A stretch of DNA of 10,110 nt from Actinomycetota bacterium (GCA_004376325.1 SOKC01000113.1:1-10110); one strand, 5' to 3'. Positions 1 to 7,636 are shown, counted from the stretch's first letter. Notes: generated by a model from the letters alone, not told the origin. Made by a program: numbers and translations.

Positions 1-69
1 TTAATAATGCTGATATATTAAGTACTTCAAGATAATGGTAAAGAATATAAAAGCACTCGGTTAAAAGTT
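1..69 (+). repeat. Left arm of a 69-bp inverted repeat
   Basis: Bases 1-69 match the reverse complement of 9167-9235 at 67 of 69 positions. The first 55 are identical, and the two differences lie near 56 and 61. In the right-hand copy the stretch separates the end of a cupin gene from the start of a flippase relic, so it is the intergenic leader of an ancestral cupin-flippase operon. The window begins within two bases of the place where the right copy meets its cupin stop codon, so the repeat may continue to the left of the window. Confidence 0.9.
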
Positions 70-398
70 ATGGCTTTGAAGAATATTTTTAAGATTAGGT
101 GTCAAGCAAAATATACTAAAGTTGTATATCCGCTTAAAAATGGATATGCAAAGTGATTTGATAGGGCTTTATTTGAAGTTTTTTCTGTTTAGTACTTATA
201 AAAAACCACATCTGTATTAAGAAGCTAAAAGCTAATCTTGAAAGACTGTTATAATTTTAAAAGAACATGTCAGTATGACATATTTCATTTTTAGCCTAAA
301 AACTAGTAAACTTTAACCTCAATCAGTGGTAAGTTTTCGGGAATCAGTAACATATTTGAATTGGATTATCTAGCGCGTTTTAAGAAAAAAATAAGAGG
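70..398 (+). other. Extra spacer before the flippase, no convincing gene
   Basis: This stretch of about 330 bases has no counterpart in the inverted copy, where the 69-bp repeat runs almost directly into the flippase leader. Homology resumes at about 399 and continues to the flippase start at 428. Two short open stretches exist: an ATG frame of 28 codons at 70-156, and a 46-codon frame without a start at 80-220. Neither product is recognised, and either could be a gene remnant. A TATAAT hexamer with a TG extension sits at 247-255, and a small hairpin (ATGTC, loop AGTAT, GACAT) follows at about 267-281. Both are weak in DNA this AT-rich. It is either an insertion in this copy or a deletion in the other. 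Confidence 0.5.
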
Positions 399-427
399 TT
401 TTTAATCTTGGAGCATTTTAGAGTTAA

Positions 428-1942
428 ATGAATAAAAATATCTATAACCAAACCGTAACAGGAATAAATTGGAATCTTAGAAGGGTCATAGTACTTACAA
501 TATTAAAATTTATAGCAAGTGTAGTTCTGGCAAGATTAATATTACCTGCTGACTTTGGTATTATAGTGATTGCTACAATATTAACAGGTTTTACCGGATT
601 ATTTTCTACAATAGGTCTTGAGTCTGCTCTAATTCAAAAAAAATTGTTGAATGAAAGTCATATAAGAATTTCATTTACATTATCGATAATTTTTGGAATT
701 TTAGTTTATATTACTATCTTTTTTCTGGCACCATTTATTGCTATATTTTTTAAAGAACCCAGACTTGTTTTAATATTAAGAATAATTTCGGTCATTATAC
801 CTATCCATGGCATAGCAACAATAGGGACGGGCATGCTCATACGAGAAATGAAATTCAAAAGTATATTTTTAATTGATATAACATCTTATTTTATAGGTTA
901 TATGCTTATAGGAATAATTCTAGCCTTATTAGGTTTTAAAGTCTGGAGTCTTGTGATAGGAATAGTGTCGAATCAATTTATAAACTTGTTACTTGTATTA
1001 TTTATTGTAAAAATTCATAAAAAGTTTCTTATAAAAATTAAAGAGTCCAAAGAGTTGCTGGTTTTTGGTAGTGGTATAAGTCTTATAACTATTTTTACTT
1101 TTTTCACAAATAATATTGATAATATCGTCATAGGAAGGTTTCTCTCTTCTGACCAAGTTGGTATTTATAACCGTGCTTTTAATTTAATGAAATTGCCTTT
1201 TACAAATATCAGCGAACCTATATCTAAAGTGTTGTTCCCATTCTACTCTGATTTACAATATGATATTAAAAATATTGAAAAAGCTTTCATGCGGTCGATA
1301 AATGCTGTTGCACTTATCTCTTTTCCAATTCTTATTTCAATGGCACTTCTTTCAAAATATATAATTTTAGGCCTTTACGGAACTAATTGGGAAGGTGCAA
1401 TAAAAGTATTTCAGATATTATGCATTGCAGGTATTTTAAAGGTTATTTACAATTTAATAGGACCAGTAGCAAGAGCAACAGGTAATGTTTTTGCAGAAGT
1501 CTGGAGGCAATTTATATTTGTCGTAATACTTGTGGGAGGTGCTGTAATTGGGACACGTTATGGTATTGAAGGTGTAGGGATCGCAGTTCTCTTAGCATCA
1601 ATCTGGCTTTATTTGTCAATGGCTTCAATATCCATTAAAATTTTAAAATCTAGCTGGAAAAATTATTTTTTATCACAGTTGTATGGTTTTTATATAAGCA
1701 TTATCCTATTTGTATTAATTCTAGTTATGGTATTTGCAGTTGAAAAGTTTTTGCCTTGGGTTTCAATTATTTACAAATTATTTATTTTTATATTTATAAT
1801 AATAATTGCATATATTTCCTGTATACTATTTCTGCCAAAAAAGGTAAAAGGTGATATTCCGGGATGGATTATAGATAATTATTCAAGTTATTTGCCATCT
1901 TTAATAAAAAAATTTTTAAAAAAATATTTCAACAGAAAATGA
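428..1942 (+). CDS. Wzx-type lipid-linked oligosaccharide flippase
   Basis: A 504-residue polytopic inner-membrane protein of the MATE/MOP exporter superfamily, polysaccharide-synthesis (Wzx/WzxC-like) branch. It would flip undecaprenyl-pyrophosphate-linked repeat units from the cytoplasmic to the outer face of the membrane. The N-terminus resembles this family: TGINWNLRRV, then the first helix and LPADFGIIVIA at about 40-50, then GLESALIQKK. Hydrophobic helices continue to about residue 470 (roughly 12-14), ending in a short basic tail. Length is normal and the frame is uninterrupted. The ATG at 428 matches the start of the relic copy at 9139. A weak GGAG lies at 410-413. The stop is 4 bases before the GT4 stub at 1947, the spacing of a translationally linked pair. 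The last 91 bases are identical to the inverted relic copy. Family assignment is firm; the transported glycan is unknown. Confidence 0.93.
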   Translation: MNKNIYNQTVTGINWNLRRVIVLTILKFIASVVLARLILPADFGIIVIATILTGFTGLFSTIGLESALIQKKLLNESHIRISFTLSIIFGILVYITIFFLAPFIAIFFKEPRLVLILRIISVIIPIHGIATIGTGMLIREMKFKSIFLIDITSYFIGYMLIGIILALLGFKVWSLVIGIVSNQFINLLLVLFIVKIHKKFLIKIKESKELLVFGSGISLITIFTFFTNNIDNIVIGRFLSSDQVGIYNRAFNLMKLPFTNISEPISKVLFPFYSDLQYDIKNIEKAFMRSINAVALISFPILISMALLSKYIILGLYGTNWEGAIKVFQILCIAGILKVIYNLIGPVARATGNVFAEVWRQFIFVVILVGGAVIGTRYGIEGVGIAVLLASIWLYLSMASISIKILKSSWKNYFLSQLYGFYISIILFVLILVMVFAVEKFLPWVSIIYKLFIFIFIIIIAYISCILFLPKKVKGDIPGWIIDNYSSYLPSLIKKFLKKYFNRK

Positions 1943-2023
1943 TAATATGAAGGTTTTGATGATAAATTCTTTATACTATCCAAATATAATAGGAGGTGCT
2001 GAGATTTCAGTACAGACACTGGC
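1852..2023 (+). repeat. Left arm of a perfect 172-bp inverted repeat
   Basis: Every base from 1852 to 2023 equals the reverse complement of 8748-8919, by direct base-by-base comparison with no gaps. The repeat covers the last 91 bases of the flippase, the 4-base gap and the first 77 bases of the GT4 gene. The flanks diverge abruptly on both sides. On the left, the intact flippase continues here while a 63-bp filler sits in the other copy. On the right, an IS3-type end begins here while the intact GT4 gene continues in the other copy. Confidence 0.97.
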
Positions 2024-2027
2024 TTAG
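1947..2027 (+). pseudogene. 5' stub of a GT4 glycosyltransferase gene
   Basis: Starting from ATG 1947, 26 codons are identical to the first 26 codons of the intact GT4 gene on the minus strand at 8824-7637 (MKVLMINSLYYP, then the GGAE loop). Homology stops at 2023 and a TAG follows at 2025-2027. Beyond it lies a sequence resembling the right end of an IS3-family element. The stub includes the N-terminal nucleotide-sugar-side loop but nothing of the catalytic C-terminal domain, so no function is expected. Its placement 4 bases after an intact flippase shows that the ancestral order was flippase then GT4. Confidence 0.92.
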
Positions 2028-2068
2028 ATACTAACTTAAAAACTGGACTAAAGAATGGGGTAAGGTCA
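2024..2068 (+). mobile_element. IS3-family right-end remnant
   Basis: The stretch contains CTTAAAAACTGGACTAAAG followed by GGGGTAAGGTCA. It closely matches a second copy at 4438-4481 that sits just behind an IS3 transposase tail. Read inward, the end begins TGACCTTACCCC, which fits IS3-family terminal repeats as known. No transposase remains here, and the element fragment begins directly at the broken GT4 stub. Both IS copies share GGCTTAGATA, so the GGC at 2021-2023 could belong to either side of the junction. Confidence 0.7.
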
Positions 2069-2309
2069 CAAGGATAATGTTGAAATGACTTACTTGTTTA
2101 AACTTTTTGTATTTTTAAACTTTAACTATTTTTTAACAAGCTTCATTTAAGAACAGATATTAATTTTATTTCAGTGACGCATTATTGGGTTTGAACGGAT
2201 CATTAATTAACTTTAATAACAATAAAAATAAAAAACTAATATAATATTTGTGTTGTATACAATTTATTAGAGATAATTAAAATTATTTTTAAAAGGATTA
2301 AATTATTAG
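2069..2309 (+). other. AT-rich intergenic region before the GT4 gene
   Basis: No coding sequence is seen. A possible sigma-70-like promoter is TTGAAC at 2191-2196 and TAATAA at 2214-2219 with a 17-base spacer. It is only a partial match to consensus, and such matches are frequent in DNA this AT-rich. A better isolated TATAAT at 2240-2245 lacks a -35 partner. AGGA at 2294-2297 is a possible but distant ribosome binding site for the ATG at 2310. CTTGTT at 2093-2098 and AACAAG at 2135-2140 could pair over a long T-rich loop; this is too weak to call a terminator. Confidence 0.3.
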
Positions 2310-3422
2310 ATGAATATTTTACATATTACAAGAAGGTTTTATCCAGGAATCGGTGGAGTTGAAACTTATATTAAAGATATTTCCGAAGAGTTAATAAAAC
2401 AAGATATAAATTGTAGTGTTTTAACTATAAATTATGATATTTTTAATAAAAAGAAGAAATTTAAAGCTTATGAAAATTTAAATGGAATAGATATTTTCAG
2501 GATTCGGTCTTTTGGTAGTTATAAAAAACCAATCCCTCTTAAAATACCCTTTAGAATTCTTAAATGGGCTGATGTAATTCATATACATGATGTGAGGTTT
2601 TTATTTGAGTCTGTTTGTTTTTTAAAAATTTTTTTTAAATATAGGATTGTTATTTCCACTCACGGCTTCATTCTGCATACAAACGATTTAAAACTAATAA
2701 AATTATTAATGATCCCACTTTATTATAAACCTATGCTTAAATTATTTTCTGATAAAATATTATGTGACAGTCCTCAGGATTATAAGTATTTTTTTAATAT
2801 TGGACTAAAAAAAAATAGTATTTTAATAGAAAATGGATTAAATTTAAAAAAATTTTTAAATGTCAATAAAAAAATAATACCGGGAAAGTTGCTTTATTTC
2901 GGAAGAGTAGACAAAAATAAAGGACTTGATTTACTTTTTCGTACTTTAGCTAAAGTACAATTTAAAGATTGGTTTTTAGATATTATTGGAGATGGTTTTA
3001 ACGATTATGTTTCGGAATTAAAGATTATGATAGAGACTTTGAATATTTCTCATCAAATCAGGTGGCATGGTTTTGTTAGTAATGAAGAGCTTTTAAAGAA
3101 TCTTAAAGAAGCACATATATGTTTTTTCCCATCAAGATACGAAGGTTTTGGATTTACTCTTGTGGAAGCTATGGCATCAAAAAATGTATGTATTGCAAAT
3201 GATATAGAAGCATTAAGGAATATCATAAGTAAAAGTAAGACTGCATACATAGTTAATTTTAATGATTCTGAAAAATGCTCACAACTAGTAGATTCTGTTC
3301 TTTCTGAAGGATTTTATTTATTTGAAGAAATTGGCAGAAAAGCAAGGGAAAATTCGAAGAGATTCAGCTGGTCAGCAAAAATTTTTGAAATTATAAATTT
3401 ATATAAGAATATTTTATCCTGA
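2310..3422 (+). CDS. GT4-family glycosyltransferase (GT-B fold)
   Basis: A 370-residue cytoplasmic or membrane-associated retaining glycosyltransferase that would transfer a sugar from a nucleotide donor to the growing lipid-linked glycan. The N-terminal domain starts with MNILHITRRFYPGIGGVE, where the glycine loop at 13-16 is typical of GT4. The C-terminal domain has the family signature LYFGRVDKNKGLD at about 195-207. The E-x7-E donor-binding motif is E278 and E286 in PSRYEGFGFTLVEAM. Length is normal and the frame is intact. ATG 2310 places the first beta strand at residue 2, as usual. It is followed after 30 bases by the WecG/TagA-like gene, which points to a shared transcript. It is not closely similar to the minus-strand GT4 gene, so it likely makes a different linkage. 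Donor and acceptor cannot be read from the sequence. Confidence 0.93.
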   Translation: MNILHITRRFYPGIGGVETYIKDISEELIKQDINCSVLTINYDIFNKKKKFKAYENLNGIDIFRIRSFGSYKKPIPLKIPFRILKWADVIHIHDVRFLFESVCFLKIFFKYRIVISTHGFILHTNDLKLIKLLMIPLYYKPMLKLFSDKILCDSPQDYKYFFNIGLKKNSILIENGLNLKKFLNVNKKIIPGKLLYFGRVDKNKGLDLLFRTLAKVQFKDWFLDIIGDGFNDYVSELKIMIETLNISHQIRWHGFVSNEELLKNLKEAHICFFPSRYEGFGFTLVEAMASKNVCIANDIEALRNIISKSKTAYIVNFNDSEKCSQLVDSVLSEGFYLFEEIGRKARENSKRFSWSAKIFEIINLYKNILS

Positions 3423-3452
3423 TTTAACAAATTTTTAAGTATAACATTTTTT

Positions 3453-4241
3453 ATGGAAAATAAAGAAAATGAGATCCTGGAATTATTCGGCTTAAACTTT
3501 AATAATCTTTCATTTAATGAAGCTTTGGATAAAATCACTTTTCTTATTGATTGTAATAAAAAGATAGTTATTTTTACAGTAAATGTAGCTCACATAACTA
3601 AAATAAATGAAGACCCTAATATAAGAAATATTTATTACAAAGCAGATTTAATTTTAAACGACAGTCAGGTTCTTTATTTTGCTTCAAGAATGCTTGGCAA
3701 ACCCTTAAAAGGGAAAATTTCTGGTTCAGACCTCCTGCCTGCCCTGTGTAAGGTTGCATCATTAAAAGGTTACCATATTTTTTTTCTAGGTGGGCGTAAT
3801 AACGCTTCACATTATGCTGCAGAGAAATTAAAACAGACCTATAAATCAGTTCAAATTGTAGGTACCATATCACCTGCTTTTGGATTCGAGAAAGAGGCTT
3901 ATGAAGTTGATAAAATTATTAAGGAAATTAATAAAGTCAAACCTCAAATTTTATTTATAGGATTGGGATTTCCTAAACAGGAAGTATTTATAAATGAATA
4001 TAGAGACAGGTTAAATGTTAATTTAATTATTGGTATTGGTGCATCTTTTGAATTTGCATCAAGTATTATAAAGAGGGCGCCAAAATGGATGCAGGATTTT
4101 GCTCTTGAATGGTTATATAGACTTATCAAAGAACCAAAGAGATTATGGAAAAGATATCTTTTCTCAAATACATTATTTATTCTGCTTTTTGCAAAGATGT
4201 ATTTTAAAAAAGTTTTTAGACAAAACAAAAACAAATTATGA
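3453..4241 (+). CDS. WecG/TagA/CpsF-family glycosyltransferase
   Basis: A 262-residue member of the GT26 (WecG/TagA/CpsF) family. Known members transfer N-acetylmannosamine or ManNAc uronic acid (TagA, WecG) or glucose (CpsF-type) to a lipid-linked acceptor at the membrane. Family motifs in order: TVNVAH at 42-47; a short acidic loop with D70 (ILNDSQ), where members usually carry a catalytic Asp; GSDLLPALC at 91-99; FFLGG at 110-114; GLGFPKQE at 170-177; IGIGASFEF; and KRAPKWM then LEWLYRL and EPKRLWKRY at 207-235. The C-terminal appendage is present and is known to help membrane docking and complete the active site, so the enzyme looks full length. The usual D-G after the acidic loop is D-S here, a minor deviation. 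No clear Shine-Dalgarno precedes the ATG. Its substrate is probably a second sugar added near the lipid carrier. Confidence 0.93.
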   Translation: MENKENEILELFGLNFNNLSFNEALDKITFLIDCNKKIVIFTVNVAHITKINEDPNIRNIYYKADLILNDSQVLYFASRMLGKPLKGKISGSDLLPALCKVASLKGYHIFFLGGRNNASHYAAEKLKQTYKSVQIVGTISPAFGFEKEAYEVDKIIKEINKVKPQILFIGLGFPKQEVFINEYRDRLNVNLIIGIGASFEFASSIIKRAPKWMQDFALEWLYRLIKEPKRLWKRYLFSNTLFILLFAKMYFKKVFRQNKNKL

Positions 4242-4284
4242 CATAAAATTTGGTATTATGGGAATGTTGTCATACTCCCTATAA

Positions 4285-4413
4285 CCTTATAAATGCAAAA
4301 TCTTTGACACCATGCAGAAAACTAAGATACTAATTGAAAGATGTAGGACCTATTACAATATCATAAGGCCTAATAGTGCTATCGAATATAGCAAGGGCAG
4401 CTCCGGAATGTAA
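4285..4413 (+). pseudogene. C-terminal remnant of an IS3-family transposase (orfB)
   Basis: In one frame from 4285 to the TAA at 4411-4413 the sequence reads KIFDTMQKTKILIERC, then RTYYNIIRPNSAIEY. This matches the end of IS3-family DDE transposases (typically E-x-F-x-T-L-x-E-A-x-x-L-I-E-x-W-R-x-x-YN-x-x-RPHS-x-L-G-Y). The conserved W is C, H is N and G is E here, showing decay. A stop at 4282-4284 ends the frame upstream and nothing else of the transposase is recognisable. The remnant is followed by the element's right end at 4438-4481. Confidence 0.85.
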
Positions 4414-4437
4414 AGTATTAGATATTTGTTTAAATAT

Positions 4438-4481
4438 GGCTTAGATATCTTAAAAACTGGACTAAAAAAGGGGTAATGACA
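4438..4481 (+). mobile_element. IS3-family right terminal end
   Basis: GGCTTAGATATCTTAAAAAC, then TGGACTAAAAAAGGGGTAAT and GACA, repeat the end found at 2021-2068 apart from three missing bases and a few substitutions. The position, about 25 bases after the transposase stop, and the polarity fit the right end of an IS3-family element. No left end was found in the window, so the element is a 3' fragment. Host sequence resumes after about 4481. Confidence 0.75.
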
Positions 4482-4512
4482 CTTCAATAAATTAAAAATA
4501 GCAGAAGAATAA

Positions 4513-4540
4513 TTGAAATTGTTTAAAATTTTATTATAAT
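4513..4540 (+). promoter_or_regulatory. Probable sigma-70 promoter for the SPASM radical SAM gene
   Basis: TTGAAA (4513-4518) and TATAAT (4535-4540) are separated by 16 bases. This matches the consensus in 5 of 6 and 6 of 6 positions. Transcription would start about 36 bases before the ATG at 4584. It lies just outside the IS3 right end, so the radical SAM genes probably have their own transcription start downstream of the element. The AT-rich context raises the chance-match risk. Confidence 0.5.
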
Positions 4541-4583
4541 TTTTAGAAAAAAGTATAATCTTATCCTGGTAAATTAGAAAAAT

Positions 4584-5696
4584 ATGGAATTTTCTTCTTT
4601 CTCAAATAGAACAAATATAAAACCTAAAAAGATATGGCTGGATGCCTCTACAGTCTGTCAGCTTAAATGTCGCTCTTGCCCAACAGCAACCGGAGAAATA
4701 GGTAAAAAGCTTGGTAAGGGTTTTCTGCAATTCAAAGATTTTAAGGAGATAGTAGACAAGAACCCGCAGATACATAGTATTGAATTGTCTAATTGGGGAG
4801 AGATTTTTTTAAACAAGGAATTGCCCGAAATAATAAAATATGCATATATGCACAATGTTGCCTTAAATGCTGTAAATGGCGTAAATCTCAATAATGCCGA
4901 TGAAAATGTCCTGGAGGCACTGGTTAAATATAAGTTTAGACAAATAACATGCGCCATAGACGGGGCAAGTCAGAAAACTTATTCTGTTTATCGTGTTAAT
5001 GGTAATTTTGACCAGGTCATTGAGAATATAAAAACGATTAACAGATTCAAAAATAAATATAATTCCTTTTTTCCGGTATTGAAATGGCAGTTTATCATTT
5101 TCGGGCATAATGAAAACGAGATTGGTGAAGCCAGAAAAATGGCCAGGAATCTGAATATGATATTTAATTTGAAACTTAATTGGAATGATCTCTATGTAGA
5201 GTCTTTTTCACCTATAAAAAATGCTGAATTGGTTAGAAAAGAGAGTGGTTTGGGTGTAGCCACCAGAGAAGAATTCAGGCAAAAATATGGGAGAGATTAT
5301 TGTAATCAGTGTTTGAGGATGTGGACCGAGCCACAGATTAATTATGATGGAAGACTTCTAGGGTGTGATGTGAACTATTGGGGTGGTGATTATGGTAATA
5401 TTTTAGAAGATGGACTGTATGAATGTATTAATTCCGAAAAAATGAATTATGCAAGAGAAATGTTAATGGGAAAGGCAGAAGAAAGAGACGACATTCCATG
5501 CATCCACTGTAAAAACTTTGGCTGGAAAAAAGAATATAAAACCTGGGTTACCAATAAAGATATTAAATATGTCATTATGGAAAGTAGAAAATTGGTTATG
5601 ATCGAGAATAAATTGTTTGAATATAAATTAATAAATAAAATAGCTGAAAAGATGCTTACTGCAAGACAATGGTTAAAACAAAAAAAGATTTGGTGA
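4584..5696 (+). CDS. Radical SAM/SPASM domain protein
   Basis: A 370-residue radical S-adenosylmethionine enzyme. The N-terminal core carries the canonical CX3CX2C cluster motif (C25, C29, C32 in CQLKCRSC), which binds the 4Fe-4S cluster that cleaves SAM. NWGE at 70-73 takes the place of the usual GGEP, as in the sub-group with NWGEP, and CAIDGASQKTYSVYRVNG at 123-140 is typical of that group. A SPASM-type C-terminal region supplies cysteines for auxiliary clusters: C240, C243, C261, C281, C306, C309. The frame is intact. The gene lies among glycan genes and directly before a second, broken radical SAM gene, 39 bases away. Relatives are common in surface-polysaccharide loci, but their reactions are mostly uncharacterised. 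A sugar or lipid-linked glycan modification is an inference from context, and a peptide-modifying role cannot be excluded. Confidence 0.9.
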   Translation: MEFSSFSNRTNIKPKKIWLDASTVCQLKCRSCPTATGEIGKKLGKGFLQFKDFKEIVDKNPQIHSIELSNWGEIFLNKELPEIIKYAYMHNVALNAVNGVNLNNADENVLEALVKYKFRQITCAIDGASQKTYSVYRVNGNFDQVIENIKTINRFKNKYNSFFPVLKWQFIIFGHNENEIGEARKMARNLNMIFNLKLNWNDLYVESFSPIKNAELVRKESGLGVATREEFRQKYGRDYCNQCLRMWTEPQINYDGRLLGCDVNYWGGDYGNILEDGLYECINSEKMNYAREMLMGKAEERDDIPCIHCKNFGWKKEYKTWVTNKDIKYVIMESRKLVMIENKLFEYKLINKIAEKMLTARQWLKQKKIW

Positions 5697-5735
5697 AATA
5701 AAAGGAAAAGATAAAAAAATTAGGCTAAATGTTCT

Positions 5736-6673
5736 TTGACTTCAAACCCATTAATTAACAGAAAATATAAAGTGTTATTAAAAATATTTAAGATAAATTT
5801 CGAGCTTGGTTATTTATTTTTTTATCATTATTCAGATTTTATGAAATTGAGGGAATACTATAGTCTCCTTCCGTTTGGATATCTGCGTATTCAAAAACTG
5901 GTAACACGAGTTTTAGGCCTTAAGTATCAGCGCAGCCGAAAATTTATTGAAATTGATATACCTATGCTTGTAACCTTAAATGCTACAATTGTGACCGCTC
6001 CTGCAGCCAGGCGCCTTCTCAGGAGCGAATGACAGTGGAGCAAATCAGGCTATTCCTTGATGAGAGTATTGCAGGCAAAATCCGCTGGGAACGAATTAGA
6101 ATACTAGGGGGAGAACCTACGCTGCATCCAAACCTTTTAGAAATCATTGATATGATACGTAACTGGCGTCTAGATTATGCTCCAGAGGCTTTAATCGAGC
6201 TTAATACAAACGGTTATGGACATCGAGTTAGAGAAGTCCTGAGACTTATTCCAGATGATATTATAATTAAAAATAGTAATAAAAATTGTCGAGAGCAATT
6301 ATTTGATTCATTCAACATTGCCCCATCCGATAAAATTGCCTATCAATTCGCCGATTTCCGAAATGGGTGTTATCTCGCTAAGATGAGTGGTATTGGTCTT
6401 ACTCCATATGGATATTACCCTTGTGCTCCTGCAGGGGCAATAGACCGAGTATTTGGGTTTGACACCGGTCGTGATAGACTACCCACCGAAGATGATGACC
6501 TTTATGACCAGCTTAAGAAGTTCTGTCGCCTTTGTGGCCACTTTGAGCGGCGTTTTCATTCGAAAGTTCACCGTCCTACCATGTCCAAAACTTGGGAAAA
6601 TGCCTACGAGCTTTATAGCATCAAGCGACCAATACTCCACCGATATGGAGAAAGAGACATAATAGTACACTAG
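5736..6673 (+). pseudogene. Second radical SAM protein, frameshifted at its Fe-S motif
   Basis: Two frames join into one protein of about 313 residues. Frame one, from a TTG at 5736, reaches IEIDIPMLVTL at about 5978. The sequence then continues one frame over as KCYNCDRSCSQAPSQERM and runs into TVEQI, GGEPTLHP (residues 27-34 counted from the ATG at 6029) and a C-terminal cysteine set (C114, C132, C166, C169 on that count), ending at 6673. The ATG at 6029 is therefore internal, not a start. One extra A at 5978-5980 would restore the frame. However, the restored motif C-x2-C-x3-C lacks the first Cys of CX3CX2C, so a deletion of 3n+1 bases (for example 13) that removed it is also possible. The true start is uncertain: an ATG at 5729 opens another frame for only nine codons. 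The downstream half is visibly richer in GC than its neighbours. Confidence 0.85.
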
Positions 6674-6719
6674 TATAAATTTTAAAAATTATAAATTATT
6701 TTCTATTTTCTGTTTTTGA

Positions 6720-7549
6720 TTAAAACCTTAAAATTTTTTTAAGTTTACTTTTCCAGAATTTCAATTTTATTAATTTATGGAAATAATAACTTAAGAGGTA
6801 AGGAATTCTAATAATCAAACTTACTTTATTTGTGTGGAATTCAAATGCAACCTCTCTGGCTGCATTATTCCCTCGATTATATATACTATGAGGTTTACCA
6901 GTTGCATAAAAAATTACATCATATGGTGTGGCTTTTTTACCAAGTGTTTCTACTTCGCCTTCCAGTATTATAGAGACTACATCATAAATATCACGATGAG
7001 TCTTAACGCCACCACCAGAATTCATTACTGACATATGGCAATGAAGTTTCTGTAAAAGTAAAGTGTTGAACCTTCAAATACAGGTTTAATGAAGAACTTA
7101 TTGTTTTTTTGATTATCCTTATTGTCCGGTATACTAAAATAAGCAAAATTTAGTCCTGAATTTTTGTTTTTTGAGTTAGTTTTCCATTTTAACGTTAAGC
7201 AATTAGCAGGTATATCGCTTGTCGTTTTAAGTGTGTGAGAAAAATGTGCCGGATAGTAGACAAATTGGCCTTCTTTTAAATCCATATTTCCATTTTTTAC
7301 CAAATCATTACTATCCGGATGTATAAGATTTGCACTTCCGGATAAAAGGAATAATATTTCTTCTTCGTCATGATTATGCTGATCATGCTGGCTATGGTCT
7401 TTTGCCAGCGCTAATACATGGCAGGAAATTTCCAGTAATCCTGCTGTCATACCTTCAAATATTGGAAAAGATTTCCATTTCTCATTCTTTGAAAGAGTTA
7501 ATGGTATCTTTAGATTGCAAACACTGCTGGTTAACTTATTTTCTAACAT
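6720..7549 (-). pseudogene. Double-cupin protein, one-base frameshift
   Basis: The 5' part (7549 to 7025) and 3' part (7034 to 6720) are one protein of about 276 residues when compared with the paralogue at 9237-10108. The break is at the TTT in 7047-7049: adding one A in coding sense turns FYRNFIAIC into YRKLHCHMSVM, matching KLHCHISIL in the paralogue. The first cupin has HNHDEEE followed by a distant FSHT, fitting a metal-binding HxHx3E...H set. The second has THRDIYDV and KPHSIYN, with Asp in place of the second His. A basic C-terminal tail (WKSKLKKILRF) follows a hydrophobic stretch. A clear AGGAGA at 7556-7561, 6 bases before the ATG, supports the start. It lies 87 bases downstream of the GT4 gene on the same strand. 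The family reaction is unknown; a sugar-modifying or binding role is a guess from context. Confidence 0.8.
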
Positions 7550-7636
7550 TATATATCTCCTGCTTCTGTTATAAAAAGAGATTTTATCTTAATAGCTGTA
7601 AATACAACTTTTAGATAGTGCAAATAATTTATAATT

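Noticed and set aside
2093..2140. CTTGTT...AACAAG as a terminator hairpin
   Set aside because: The stem is short, the loop is about 36 bases, and no GC-rich core or following T run at the 3' side is present.
4254..4282. GGGA...TCCC hairpin after the WecG/TagA gene as a terminator
   Set aside because: There are only four paired bases in the core and no U-tract follows; it also runs into the IS remnant.
4099..4284. Open frame overlapping the end of the WecG/TagA gene
   Set aside because: It lies in another frame of a clearly conserved coding sequence and its product resembles nothing recognised.
6029..6673. Independent gene starting at ATG 6029, overlapping an upstream gene by ATGA
   Set aside because: The same frame continues upstream of the ATG into CDRSCSQAPS, conserved-looking radical SAM sequence. 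The ATG is internal to one broken gene. A programmed frameshift was considered, but there is no slippery heptamer with a following hairpin.
6674..6719. Bidirectional terminator between the convergent blocks
   Set aside because: The possible stem (AATTTT/AAATT) is entirely A-T and weak. Position is suggestive, but the sequence does not support a call.
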